From Thiorhodococcus minor (lineage in GTDB: Bacteria > Pseudomonadota > Gammaproteobacteria > Chromatiales > Chromatiaceae), in the NCBI RefSeq assembly GCF_010820565.1, contig NZ_JAAIJQ010000008.1, positions 1-64,000 on the forward strand: a stretch of 64,000 bases of DNA, in the 5' to 3' direction. The notes under the pieces were generated by a model that had not been told where the DNA came from, did not search any database, and was given only the letters and a program-made list of their open reading frames with translations. Position 1 is the first letter of the stretch. Each line of letters opens with the position of its first letter. Below are positions 8,048 to 16,679 of this stretch, in pieces. A program made the translations under genes and the position numbers.

Positions 8048-9340
8048 TCAGTAATTCTGCCCCGAGCACTTCTTGGTGACGCTGTTGTAGTTGCCGCAGG
8101 AGATCGGCGGCGTCCAGTCGGCGACGATGTCCTTGCTGCCGGGCAGGAAGTCGGACCAGGCATCGCCCGGCACTTCCGCGTCCGTCTCCCAGACCACGGC
8201 GAACTGACCGTCGTCCTGGATCTCGCCGATGAGCACCGGCTTGGTGATGTGGTGGTTCTTGAGCATCACGGCCTTGCCGCCGGTCAGGTTCGGCGTTTCG
8301 AGCCCGATGATGGCCTCCACGACCTTGTCGGTGTCCGTGCTGCCGGCCTTCTCGACTGCCTGCGTCCAGAGATTGAAGCCGATGTAGTGGGCCTCCATCG
8401 GATCGTTCGTGACGCGGTCGTCGTTCTTGATGAACCCGTGCCAGGTGTCGATGAAGGCCTCGTTCTCGGGCGTGTCGACGCTCATGAAGTAGTTCCAGGC
8501 GGCCAGGTGGCCGACCAGCGGCTTGGTGTCGATGCCGGAGAGCTCTTCCTCACCCACGGAGAAGGCGACGACCGGGATGTCTTCCGAGGAGAGGCCCTGG
8601 TTGCCCAACTCCTTGTAGAAGGGCACGTTAGCATCGCCGTTGATGGTCGAGACCACGGCCGTCTTCTTGCCGGCCGAGCCGAATTTCTTGATCTCGGAGA
8701 CGATGCTCTGCCAATCGGAATGACCGAAGGGCGTGTAGTTGATCATGATGTCCTCCTCGGCCACGCCCTTGGACTTCAGGTAGGCCTCGAGGATCTTGTT
8801 GGTGGTGCGCGGATAGACGTAGTCCGTGCCCGCCAAGACCCAGCGCTTCACCTCCAGGTCGTCCATCAGATAGTCGACCGCCGGAATGGCTTGCTGGTTG
8901 GGCGCGGCGCCCGTGTAGAAGACGTTCTTGGAGGATTCTTCGCCCTCGTACTGGACCGGGTAGAAGAGCAGGCCGTTCAGCTCCTCGAACACGGGAAGGA
9001 CAGATTTGCGCGAAACCGAGGTCCAGCAGCCGAACACAGCGGCGACCTTGTCCTTCTCGATCAGCTCGCGGGCCTTCTCGGCGAACAGCGGCCAATTGGA
9101 GGCTGGATCGACGACCACGGCCTCGAGCTGCTTGCCGAGCAGGCCGCCCTTTTTGTTCTGCTCGTCGATGAGCATCAGCATGGTGTCTTTAAGCGTGGTC
9201 TCACTGATGGCCATGGTGCCGGAGAGCGAATGCAGGATGCCGACCTTGATGGTGTCGGCGGCATTCGCGAGCGCGGTGATGCCGAATGACAGGGCGGCAG
9301 CCAGGGCTGACGCGGACGCGAAGCGCTTGGTCTTGGTCAT
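8048..9340 (-). CDS. urtA: Urea ABC transporter substrate-binding protein UrtA
   Basis: A periplasmic type 1 binding protein of 430 residues from the ATG at 9340. MTKTKRFASASALAAALSFG ending ITALANA is a clear signal peptide and mature protein starts ADTIKVGILHSLSGTMAISE, the UrtA signature. An upstream in-frame ATG at 9457 would overlap the promoter and place 39 unrelated residues before the signal, so it is rejected. It is the first gene of the urt operon and should bind urea (or short-chain amides) with high affinity. A sigma-54 promoter and NtrC-like sites lie upstream, so nitrogen limitation is the likely inducer. Confidence 0.94.
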   Translation of the reverse strand: MTKTKRFASASALAAALSFGITALANAADTIKVGILHSLSGTMAISETTLKDTMLMLIDEQNKKGGLLGKQLEAVVVDPASNWPLFAEKARELIEKDKVAAVFGCWTSVSRKSVLPVFEELNGLLFYPVQYEGEESSKNVFYTGAAPNQQAIPAVDYLMDDLEVKRWVLAGTDYVYPRTTNKILEAYLKSKGVAEEDIMINYTPFGHSDWQSIVSEIKKFGSAGKKTAVVSTINGDANVPFYKELGNQGLSSEDIPVVAFSVGEEELSGIDTKPLVGHLAAWNYFMSVDTPENEAFIDTWHGFIKNDDRVTNDPMEAHYIGFNLWTQAVEKAGSTDTDKVVEAIIGLETPNLTGGKAVMLKNHHITKPVLIGEIQDDGQFAVVWETDAEVPGDAWSDFLPGSKDIVADWTPPISCGNYNSVTKKCSGQNY

Positions 9341-9397
9341 ATGAGCGAAGGACTCCCAGGGTATGGTTTCGGGGGGGATCGTTCGGGTCTGCGGATC

Positions 9398-9413
9398 AGC
9401 AAAGGCTGTGCCA
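9398..9413 (-). promoter_or_regulatory. Sigma-54 promoter of urtABCD
   Basis: On the minus strand the sequence is TGGCAC-N5-TTGCT, an exact match to the sigma-54 consensus (TGGCAC-N5-TTGCW). It is 58 bp upstream of the urtA ATG and predicts transcription starting near 9387. Confidence 0.85.
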
Positions 9414-9459
9414 TGGGGGGCGAGGCGAGCCGTCCGGGCACAGGCCGTGCGATTCAATC

Positions 9460-9473
9460 GTGATCTGAGTCAC
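9460..9473. promoter_or_regulatory. CRP/FNR-family-like palindrome upstream of urtA
   Basis: GTGA-TCTGAG-TCAC is a perfect inverted repeat of the CRP half-site core, extended by one flanking base pair on each side. It sits about 80 bp upstream of the predicted urtA start site, between the sigma-54 promoter and the NtrC-like sites. The binding regulator is inferred from the motif only. Confidence 0.5.
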
Positions 9474-9489
9474 GTAGCACTGCCGCTGC

Positions 9490-9536
9490 GCACCGAAGTG
9501 GTGCTATCTGCCTGTCGGTGTGCTCGATGCCGGTGC
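9490..9536. promoter_or_regulatory. Two NtrC-like enhancer sites
   Basis: GCACC-N5-GGTGC at 9490-9504 is a perfect dyad matching the NtrC consensus. GCTCG-N5-GGTGC at 9522-9536 is a weaker second site. Their centres are 32 bp apart and fall at about -110 and -142 relative to the predicted sigma-54 start. Confidence 0.75.
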
Positions 9537-9602
9537 GAAGTCTGCGCTCAGGCGAAAGTCGGGGTTTGTCGATGCCTGAGGGGTGTCAGGCATCGCCCGC
9601 CG

Positions 9603-10523
9603 TTAGAGGCGTTCTGTCGAGAAGGTGTCGCAGGCCGAGAGCTTGCCCGACTCCAGCCCTCGTTTGAACCAGCGCACCCGCTGGGCGGAGCTGCCATGGG
9701 TGAAGCTGTCCGGCGTCACCCTGCCGCGGCTCTGACGTTGCAGCCGATCATCGCCGATCGCGGAAGCGGCTCTCAGGCCTTCCTCGAGGTCACCTTGCTC
9801 CAAAATGTTGCGTGCCCGCTGCGCCCGGTTGGCCCAGAGCCCGGCGAAGCAGTCGGCCTGCAGCTCGAGGCGGACCGAGAGCTGATTCGCCTCCACCTTG
9901 CCAGCGCGCTGTTGCAGGGTATGGACTTGGTCGGAGATGCCGAGCAGCTTCTGGACGTGATGACCGACCTCGTGCGCGATCACATAGGCCTGGGCGAAGT
10001 CGCCCGGTGCGCCGAATTGGTTGCGCAGCTCGTCATAGAAGGCGAGATCGATGTAGACCTTCTGGTCGGCCGGGCAGTAGAAGGGCCCCATCGCGGCCTG
10101 ACCCAGGCCGCAGGCGGAGCGGGTCATGCCGGAGAAGAGCACGAGGTGCGGGTCCAGGTAGCGCTCGCCGCGCTCGCTGAAGATGGTGCTCCAGGTGTCC
10201 TCGGTATCGGCGAGGACCACGGAGACGAAGTCCGCGAGCTGGTCTTGGCCCGAGGGCGCCCGAAACTGCCCTTGCGTGGCCGTCGAGTCATAGGGCTGGC
10301 TCTGGCCCGTGGGGGCCTGGCCGAGCTGAGAGAGCAGCACCGTCGGGTCGACGCCGAGGAAGAGCATGACCACCACGATGACGATGGTCCCGAGCCCGCC
10401 GCCGACTCCAACCTTGCGTCCGACCCCATGGGGACGGCGCGAGCCGCCATAGGGCAGTCCGCCTAATCCGCTACCCCTGCGATCCTCGACGTTCTCGCTT
10501 CGCCTACCTGTTTTCCAGCGCAT
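9603..10523 (-). CDS. ypfJ: Neutral zinc metallopeptidase (YpfJ/KPN_00809 family)
   Basis: A 306-residue membrane-anchored protein. Residues about 40-60 (GTIVIVVVMLFLGV) form one transmembrane segment after a Gly/Arg-rich head. The catalytic zinc motif is in AYVIAHEVGHHVQ and the helix LELQADCFAGLWA supplies the third ligand region. Family members are uncharacterised putative zinc peptidases. A GGAGAG site precedes the ATG. The gene is monocistronic between the urt regulatory region and a repeat-rich gap. Confidence 0.9.
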   Translation of the reverse strand: MRWKTGRRSENVEDRRGSGLGGLPYGGSRRPHGVGRKVGVGGGLGTIVIVVVMLFLGVDPTVLLSQLGQAPTGQSQPYDSTATQGQFRAPSGQDQLADFVSVVLADTEDTWSTIFSERGERYLDPHLVLFSGMTRSACGLGQAAMGPFYCPADQKVYIDLAFYDELRNQFGAPGDFAQAYVIAHEVGHHVQKLLGISDQVHTLQQRAGKVEANQLSVRLELQADCFAGLWANRAQRARNILEQGDLEEGLRAASAIGDDRLQRQSRGRVTPDSFTHGSSAQRVRWFKRGLESGKLSACDTFSTERL

Positions 10524-10553
10524 GGACGCTCTCCGCTATGTCTGGCTCTCTGG

Positions 10554-10660
10554 CTCCCACGCTCCGCGTGGGAGCAGTCCAGCGACGCTCTGCGTCGCGT
10601 CTTCGACTACGGCCCGCAGAGCGGGCAGACTGCATTCCCACGCGGAGCCTGGGAACGAGA
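10554..10660. repeat. Cassette of three perfect hairpins with 3-nt loops
   Basis: Three adjacent perfect hairpins with trinucleotide loops: CTCCCACGC/GCGTGGGAG (10554-10574), GCGACGC/GCGTCGC (10582-10598) and GCCCGC/GCGGGC (10612-10626). A weaker dyad (TTCCCACGCGG... TGGGAA) follows. The cassette fills the argE-ypfJ gap (10524-10672). It may double as a terminator for argE. Confidence 0.85.
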
Positions 10661-10672
10661 AGCGAAGCGGCG

Positions 10673-11836
10673 TTATGCGCCGCCTTCCACGCAGAACTGC
10701 CGAATTAGCGATCTCAGAATCTCCAAGGTCGGCGGTATCCGCTCCAGCAGCAAGTATTCGTTCGGCTGGTGGGCCTGCGCAATGTCTCCAGGGCCGAGCA
10801 CCAGGGTCTCCATGCCCAGCTGATTGAAGAAGGGCGCCTCGGTGCCGAAGTTGACGGCCTCCGCGGCATGTCCGGTGAGCGTCTCGCTGGCCCGCACGAT
10901 GGCGGATTCGGCCGGGGTCTCGGCGGGCGGGATGGCCTCGAACAGGGGCGCGACCGACCACTTCAGCCCGCGGCGCTCGCCGACCTCGGAGACCCGCCGG
11001 GCCAGCTCTGTCCGCAGATCTTCTGCGGTCAGCCCTGGCAGCAGGCGCATGTCCAGGTGCAGCTCGCAGTCGCCGCAGATGCGGTTGGGGTTGTCGCCGC
11101 CGTGGATGTGGCCGAGATTGAGCGTGGGGTAGGGGATCTGGAAGGCGTCGTGTCGATAGCTCTGCTTGAGCTCCTCGCGCCAGGCCAGGAGCGCGCTCAT
11201 GGCCTCGTGCATGCCCTCGAGCGCGTTGTTCCCCAGGCTGGGATCGCTGGCATGGCCGCTGCGCCCGACCAGGCGCACCGCCTCGCCCATCACCCCCTTG
11301 TGCAGCCGCACGGGTCTGAGCCCGGTCGGCTCGCCGATGACGGCATAGCGTCCGATCGGGCGGCCGGCGTTGGCCAGGGCGCGGGCGCCGTGCATGGCCG
11401 ACTCCTCGTCGGCGGTCGCCAGGATCATCAGTGGGCACTTGAGGTCCGCCGCCGCAAAGCCGCGCGCGGCCTCGATCGCAAAGGCGAAAAAGGACTTCAT
11501 GTCCGAGGTGCCCAGCCCGTAGTAGCGGCCGTCCGCCTCGGTCAGCTTGAGCGGGTCATGGTCCCAGAGGGGCGCGTTGAAGGGGACGGTGTCGGTATGG
11601 CCGGCGAGCACCAGGCCGCCGGGCCCGCTGCCGAGCGTTGCCAGGAGATTGCATTTGTCGGGATGGCCCGGGATCTCGAGGATCTCGACCGCGAAGCCCG
11701 CCTGCTCGAGCCAGCCCGCGAGCAGCTCGACGAGCGGGCGGTTGCTGTGGTCGAAGTCGGGCGTCACGCTGCTCACGGAGAGCGTGCCGATCAGCCCTTC
11801 GAGCATGGACTTCAGGGATGGGGCCGGTGCGGGCAT
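10673..11836 (-). CDS. argE: Acetylornithine deacetylase ArgE (M20 family)
   Basis: A 387-residue M20 metallohydrolase that would remove the acetyl group from N-acetylornithine in arginine synthesis. Metal-ligand motifs are visible: AGHTDTVPFN (His/Asp), the bridging Asp in DMKSFFAF and TADEESAMHGA (Glu pair). The dimerisation segment includes GRSGHASDPSLGNNALEGM. Length matches proteobacterial ArgE. It could be a succinyl-diaminopimelate desuccinylase relative, but GLRPVRLHKGVM and the N-terminus fit ArgE. It lies 36 bp downstream of the osmC-like gene on the same strand. Confidence 0.9.
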   Translation of the reverse strand: MPAPAPSLKSMLEGLIGTLSVSSVTPDFDHSNRPLVELLAGWLEQAGFAVEILEIPGHPDKCNLLATLGSGPGGLVLAGHTDTVPFNAPLWDHDPLKLTEADGRYYGLGTSDMKSFFAFAIEAARGFAAADLKCPLMILATADEESAMHGARALANAGRPIGRYAVIGEPTGLRPVRLHKGVMGEAVRLVGRSGHASDPSLGNNALEGMHEAMSALLAWREELKQSYRHDAFQIPYPTLNLGHIHGGDNPNRICGDCELHLDMRLLPGLTAEDLRTELARRVSEVGERRGLKWSVAPLFEAIPPAETPAESAIVRASETLTGHAAEAVNFGTEAPFFNQLGMETLVLGPGDIAQAHQPNEYLLLERIPPTLEILRSLIRQFCVEGGA

Positions 11837-11872
11837 GGAGAGGGTCCTAGTGGGTGGGGGAAGGGGGCGCGC

Positions 11873-12388
11873 TCAGCCTGCGGGGGCATCTGTGCGCGAG
11901 ACGGTGACTGGTGGTGAGCTGCGCAGGGTCTGGAGGACCACGCAGTAGCGCTCGGTCACGGCGACGACCTTGTCCAGCAGCGCATCCTCGGCATCGGCAT
12001 CCAGCTCGAAGCGCATGCGGATCTCGCGAAAGCCGACGGGGCAGTCCTTGGCGACGCCCAGTGTCCCGCGAAAGTCGAGATCGCCCTCCGCGATCACCTT
12101 GCCCGATCTGACCGCGACGCCGAAGGCGGTCGCGACGGCCTGGAGGGTGACGCCGGCGCAGGCCGCAAGCGCCTGGAGCAGCATGTCGCCCGAGCAGGCC
12201 TGGGTGCCGCTGCCGCCCGTGGCCGGATGCAGGCCGGCCTCGACCAGTGCGCGCCCGGTATCGACGGAGCAGGCCAGATTCTCGCCAAGCTGGCCCTCGG
12301 CCTTAAGGGTGACCAGGGCGGCCTCGGGGCTCTCGCCGTAGCGGTCTTTGAGGGGCGCCTGCAGTGCGCGTAGCTCATCGGATCTCAT
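11873..12388 (-). CDS. OsmC/Ohr-family protein
   Basis: A 171-residue OsmC-fold protein from the ATG at 12388, chosen because GAGG lies 6 bp upstream (a second ATG at 12394 abuts the same GAGG). Two cysteines typical of peroxide-reducing members are present, in LAACAGVTLQAVA and RYCVVLQTL. It may reduce organic hydroperoxides. However, the FRGTLGVAKDCPVGFREI region resembles OsmC-like proteins of less certain role. It is co-directional with argE downstream. Confidence 0.85.
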   Translation of the reverse strand: MRSDELRALQAPLKDRYGESPEAALVTLKAEGQLGENLACSVDTGRALVEAGLHPATGGSGTQACSGDMLLQALAACAGVTLQAVATAFGVAVRSGKVIAEGDLDFRGTLGVAKDCPVGFREIRMRFELDADAEDALLDKVVAVTERYCVVLQTLRSSPPVTVSRTDAPAG

Positions 12389-12491
12389 TACCATCCTCGC
12401 GGTCGTGTCATTGTTATCGCAGAGGATGGATGCGGGCGAAAGCCGGGCGATCAACGCCCGGCCGAGCGCGGACCATTGGCGGCGTCTCGGG

Positions 12492-13643
12492 TCAACCGGC
12501 TAGCCAGGTCCCGAGCGCGACCCCGACGAAGTTGGCGACCGCATAGCCGAAGGTGCCGCAGAGGACGATGGGCACCACCAGCGGATCCCAGCGCTTGGCG
12601 AGCACCATGGCCGCCGCCGTCGTCGGGCCGCCGCAGTTGGCGTTGGAGGCGGCGGCGATCTCGCGCAGGTCGAGGCGCGCGATCCAGCCGCCGACCAGCA
12701 GGAAGAGCAGATGGACGGCGATCAAGACGCTCAGGAAGAGCACCACCACGGGGCCGATCTCGATCACCGCCGGCAGACTGGCGGCGGCACCGATCACCAC
12801 GAAGAAGAGCTGCATCAGGGCCAGGCCCAGGGGCTGGATGCCGCGGATCTTGGCGATCGGCCGGCTGCCCAGGGTGGCGACGGCGACGGCCAGCGCGGTC
12901 GTCCAGAGGATGCCGGCCCCGGCGAAGTCGGTGAATCCGGCCAGCCAATCCCCGACGAAGCAGATGGCTGCGGCGAGCGCCAAGGTCATGAGGACATCCC
13001 AAGGCCGTAGCCTCCTTTCCGCTGCCGTCTCGAGCTGGTCACCTGCGCTTGCTGTCAGCTGGATCTCGCCGCCGCGCTTGGCGAAGAGCCGCTGAAGCAC
13101 CGGGATCTCCGGCAGCGAGAAGAGCAGCACGAAATAGGCGGCCATCACCAGATTGTCCGCCGCCATGGCCCCGGCCTGGACGCTCGGGAAGGCATCCAGC
13201 CCCAGTGCCTTGGAGGTGGCTAGGAAGTTGATGGAGCCGCCGATGTAGCTCGCCGCGAAGGTGCCGCTCAGCTCGGCGGCGTGGGGCAAGGAGGAGAAGA
13301 GCGCAAAGGCCGTCAGGGCGCCGGCCAAGGTGCCCAATGCGCCGATCAGGAAGGCCTGCATCAGCCGCCGCGTCTCCCGAAAGATGCGCCTTAGGTCGGC
13401 GTGCAGCAGGAGCAGCACCAGCCCGAAGGGCAGCGCCTGACTCCAGATGAAATCATAGACAGGCGAGGCGAAGGGCAGGATGCCGAGGTTGGAGAAGAGC
13501 ATCCCGCCCAGGATGCCCATGACGACGCCCGAGATGCGCCGGCCGATCCCGCGCTGCTCGAGCCAGAGCGCGACGGCTCCGATGAGCGTCAACGCAGCGC
13601 TGATGCCAAAGACGGAGTCCGCTGGGATGAGTGAGGCCGGCAT
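12492..13643 (-). CDS. DUF819 family multipass membrane protein
   Basis: A 383-residue protein with about ten hydrophobic helices (for example SAALTLIGAVALWLEQRG and GMLFSNLGILPFASP). Conserved glycine-rich segments FAASYIGGSINFLA and NANCGGPTTAAAMVLAKRW mark the DUF819 (YjcL) family. The fold resembles bile-acid/sodium symporters and a transporter role is inferred; no substrate is known. A GGGAG site precedes the ATG. It is upstream of the osmC-like gene on the same strand. Confidence 0.88.
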   Translation of the reverse strand: MPASLIPADSVFGISAALTLIGAVALWLEQRGIGRRISGVVMGILGGMLFSNLGILPFASPVYDFIWSQALPFGLVLLLLHADLRRIFRETRRLMQAFLIGALGTLAGALTAFALFSSLPHAAELSGTFAASYIGGSINFLATSKALGLDAFPSVQAGAMAADNLVMAAYFVLLFSLPEIPVLQRLFAKRGGEIQLTASAGDQLETAAERRLRPWDVLMTLALAAAICFVGDWLAGFTDFAGAGILWTTALAVAVATLGSRPIAKIRGIQPLGLALMQLFFVVIGAAASLPAVIEIGPVVVLFLSVLIAVHLLFLLVGGWIARLDLREIAAASNANCGGPTTAAAMVLAKRWDPLVVPIVLCGTFGYAVANFVGVALGTWLAG

Positions 13644-13819
13644 GGCGTGCTGCTCCCGATGGAGATCGGGCCATGATTATGCTGAGGCCATGATTATGCT
13701 GAAAAGAGGAGCTGAGCCGCAAAGGCGCGAAGGATGCGAAGGATTTCAATGTGCTGCTTCGTCGAATGTGCTCGCCGGGCGGCCGTTGAGGTTCGGCCTG
13801 GGTAAGCTCGCTTGCTTTT
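13644..13819. other. Intergenic region with 16-bp direct repeat
   Basis: This lies between divergent DUF819 and GNAT/C39 genes. It contains a 16 bp direct repeat GCCATGATTATGCTGA at 13670-13685 and 13687-13702, followed by a GCAAAGGCGCGAAGG tract of the kind also seen at 27412-27438. No gene is recognised. Confidence 0.6.
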
Positions 13820-15028
13820 TTGCAGCGCTGCGGTAGATTCCAGCGAAATCTCGTCCTCGGGCTCCCCGCCTTGCCAACCCCCTCCGTGACACCTTTGTCG
13901 CGCGCCAGCGGCGCTGAGACGCCATTGGTGCGAGCGGCCGTCATCAGCGACCTCAGTGCCTTGCTCCGGCTGGAGGAGGCTTGCTTCGAGACGGACCGCA
14001 TCAACCGACGGCAGTTTCGCTATCTCTTGACGCGCGGTCGGGCTCGCGTACTGGTGGCCGAAGCGTCCGCGATCTTGCTCGGCTATGTCCTCGTCCTCTT
14101 CAGCCGGGCGACCTCGGTCGCGCGGCTCTATTCGATCGCGGTCTCGGAGCAGGCGCGCGGGCGCGGCGTCGGCCGGCTCCTCGTCGATGCGGCGGAGCGC
14201 GTGGCCTGGGAGGAGGACCGCGCCTACATGCGCTTGGAGATCCGTCGCGACAACCTGGCCTCTCAGGCGCTCTTCGAGCAAGCGGGCTACCGCCGTTTCG
14301 GTGTGCTCTCGGACTATTACGAAGACCACATGGAGGCGCTACGCTACGAGAAGCTGATCGCACCCGAGCTCAAGCCGGAGCTCAAGCGCGTGCCCTTCTA
14401 CGAGCAGACCCTGGATTTCACCTGCGGCCCCTCGTCGCTGATGATGGCCATGCAGGCCCTGCGCCCGAGCCTTGAACTCAATCGGACCCTCGAGCTGCGC
14501 GTCTGGCGCGAATCCACCACCATCTTCATGACGTCCGGGCATGGTGGCTGCGGGCCGCTCGGGCTGGCGCTCGCGGCGCATCGGCGCGGGTTCGAGGTCG
14601 AGGTCTTCGTGAACGACACCGGCGTTTTGCTCGTCGACTCCGTGCGCAGCCCGGAGAAGAAGGAGGTGATGCGCCTGGTCCACGAGGACATGCTCGCCGA
14701 GGCCGAGCAGCGCGGCATTCCGATCCACTACGAGACGCTGAGCATTGCCGACCTGCAGGCGCGCTGGGACGCGGGCGTCGTGCCCCTGGTCCTCATCAGC
14801 TCCTATCGCATCTATCAGGAAAAATTCCCTCACTGGGTCGTAATCACCGGCTTCGACGAGCACTTCGTCTACGTCCACGACCCCTACGTCGACTACGACA
14901 ACGGAGAGACCACGCTGGACTCCATCGATATGCCCATTCAACGCGACGAGCTTCGCCGCATGGCCCGCTATGGCCGCGTGGGTCTGCAGGCCGTCGTCCT
15001 GGTGTCCGAGCCGCGCGGCCATGGCTGA
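13820..15028 (+). CDS. GNAT acetyltransferase fused to papain-like (C39-type) peptidase domain
   Basis: A 402-residue two-domain protein. The GNAT domain (about residues 35-180) has the loop [18 protein letters not shown] and [13 protein letters not shown]. The second domain (about 190-395) is a C39-like cysteine peptidase with Cys202 in FTCGPSS, His338 in FPHWVVITG and Asp354 in VHDPY. The frame opens with TTG at 13820; GTG codons further in are possible starts, so the first ~30 residues are uncertain. Its stop overlaps the start of the RimK-like gene. Comparative genomics has linked such fusions to ATP-grasp ligases in predicted peptide synthesis or modification. Confidence 0.88.
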   Translation: MQRCGRFQRNLVLGLPALPTPSVTPLSRASGAETPLVRAAVISDLSALLRLEEACFETDRINRRQFRYLLTRGRARVLVAEASAILLGYVLVLFSRATSVARLYSIAVSEQARGRGVGRLLVDAAERVAWEEDRAYMRLEIRRDNLASQALFEQAGYRRFGVLSDYYEDHMEALRYEKLIAPELKPELKRVPFYEQTLDFTCGPSSLMMAMQALRPSLELNRTLELRVWRESTTIFMTSGHGGCGPLGLALAAHRRGFEVEVFVNDTGVLLVDSVRSPEKKEVMRLVHEDMLAEAEQRGIPIHYETLSIADLQARWDAGVVPLVLISSYRIYQEKFPHWVVITGFDEHFVYVHDPYVDYDNGETTLDSIDMPIQRDELRRMARYGRVGLQAVVLVSEPRGHG

Positions 15029-16502
15029 GCATCTGTTGCTGGTCGAGCAGCAAGGCGACTGGAAGCCGGGCTATCCGCGCCTCCCGGTCGTGACGGCGCG
15101 GGACTACCTTGCCGGCGGCGATCTGGCCGCCAAGCGCGATCTCAGGGTCATCAACCTCTGCCGCAGCTACCGCTATCTGTCGCTGGGCTATTACTGCTCA
15201 TTGCTCGCCGAGGCCCGCGGGCACAAGGTGATCCCGTCCGTCCGAACCATTCAGGAGCTCTCCAGCCGGGAGATCTACGGGCTCGAGACCGAGGAGCTCA
15301 ATGCCCTGGCGCAGCGCCTCCTCGGCCGGCGCAAGACGACGGCCCTGGTCCCGACGGCCTATGAGCTGACCATCTGCTTCGGTCAGTGCGACCTGAAGGA
15401 GCTGCAGCCGCTGGCCCGTCAGATCTTCGAGACGTTCCGATGCCCCATCCTCAAGGTCGAGTTTCGGTTTCAGGGGACCTGGCGGATCGGGGCCATCAAG
15501 GCCCTGCCGATCACTTCAATCGGTGACGATGCGGACAGCCCGCTGTTCGCCGCGCTGGAGGGCTACCTCTCGAAGCGCTGGCGGCAGCCGCGCGCGCGGC
15601 TGTCTTATCGCTATGATCTGGCGATCCTGCACGACCCCAACGAAGAGCTGCCGCCTTCGGATGCCAAGGCACTGGCGCGCTTCGTCAAGGCCGGCAAGGC
15701 CCAGGGCGTGAACGTCGAGCTGATCCAGCGCAAGGACTACGGCCGGCTGGCAGAATACGACGCGCTCTTCATCCGCGAGACGACGCGCATCGGGCATCAC
15801 ACCTTCCGCTTCGCCAAGAAGGCCGACAGCGAGGGCATGGTGGTCATCGACGATCCCGACTCCATCATGCGCTGCACCAACAAGGTCTATCTCGCCGAGC
15901 TGTTGGCGGCGAATCGCATCCCGCGGCCCAAGACGATCATTCTGCGCAAGGAGAATCTGATGGATGCCGAGGAGCAGATCGGCTACCCCATCGTGCTCAA
16001 GATTCCGGAGGGCTCCTTCTCGCGCGGCGTCTTCAAGGCGGAGGATCGCAGCAGCCTGACGCGCATCGCGGCTCGGCTGTTCAAGGAATCCGATCTCATC
16101 CTGGCGCAGGAATTTCTCTATACGCCCTTCGATTGGCGGATCGGCGTGCTCGGGCGTAAGCCCTTATACGCCTGCAAGTACCTGATGAGTCGCGACCACT
16201 GGCAGATCGTCAAGCACGAGGTCGATGGTCGCCACGAGACCGGCGGCCATGAGACCCTGGCGGTCGAAGCGGTCCCGCCGGCGGTCATCAAGACGGCCTT
16301 GCGCGCGGCCGACCTGATCGGCGACGGTCTCTATGGCGTCGATCTCAAGGAGACGGCCGCCGGTTCGGTCGTCATCGAGGTCAACGACAACCCCAGCCTG
16401 GATGCCGACGTCGAGGACAGGGTGCTCGGCGACCAGCTCTATGCGCGTTTGATCGGTGAGATGGTCGAGCGGCTCGATCGGCGTCGGGCGCGGAAAATCT
16501 GA
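15021..16502 (+). CDS. RimK-like ATP-grasp ligase with RLAN N-terminal domain
   Basis: A 493-residue protein starting at the ATG at 15021, inside the last codons of the preceding gene. The N-terminal ~200 residues ([23 protein letters not shown]) match the RimK-like ATP-grasp N-terminal domain. The C-terminal ATP-grasp has [16 protein letters not shown] (phosphate-binding loop region), [17 protein letters not shown] and [18 protein letters not shown] (metal ligands). ATP-grasp ligases join a carboxylate to an amine, here perhaps amino acids to a peptide or protein. The tight coupling to the GNAT/C39 fusion suggests one pathway. The true substrate is unknown. Confidence 0.9.
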   Translation: MAEHLLLVEQQGDWKPGYPRLPVVTARDYLAGGDLAAKRDLRVINLCRSYRYLSLGYYCSLLAEARGHKVIPSVRTIQELSSREIYGLETEELNALAQRLLGRRKTTALVPTAYELTICFGQCDLKELQPLARQIFETFRCPILKVEFRFQGTWRIGAIKALPITSIGDDADSPLFAALEGYLSKRWRQPRARLSYRYDLAILHDPNEELPPSDAKALARFVKAGKAQGVNVELIQRKDYGRLAEYDALFIRETTRIGHHTFRFAKKADSEGMVVIDDPDSIMRCTNKVYLAELLAANRIPRPKTIILRKENLMDAEEQIGYPIVLKIPEGSFSRGVFKAEDRSSLTRIAARLFKESDLILAQEFLYTPFDWRIGVLGRKPLYACKYLMSRDHWQIVKHEVDGRHETGGHETLAVEAVPPAVIKTALRAADLIGDGLYGVDLKETAAGSVVIEVNDNPSLDADVEDRVLGDQLYARLIGEMVERLDRRRARKI

Positions 16503-16530
16503 GGTGTCAGGTGTCAGGTGTCAGGTGTCA
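16503..16530. repeat. Heptamer tandem array (GGTGTCA, 4 units) abutting a stop codon
   Basis: Four perfect GGTGTCA units start at the base after the TGA of the RimK-like gene. Read as GTGTCAG they fit the same NNGYCAG pattern as the arrays after urtA and pilZ. Confidence 0.95.
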
Positions 16531-16679
16531 GTTCCGAGCTGCGGCTTCGGCTTCGGCTTCGACGTTGAGCATCTCGCCCACCAAGCGATCGATCGGCGTC
16601 GCGCCTTGAGCCATTCAAACTCACGCTGGTCGCTGCATCTTTCGCGCCTCCATCTTTTTCGGTTTCCTAGGACGAGCCC

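Noticed and set aside
7903..8163. Frame encoding repeated SVVSGQW heptapeptides
   Set aside because: It is a translation of the TGGTCAG DNA array (7 bp x 3), overlapping urtA in another frame.
13694..14329. 211-codon minus-strand frame
   Set aside because: Antisense to the GNAT domain of the GNAT/C39 fusion.
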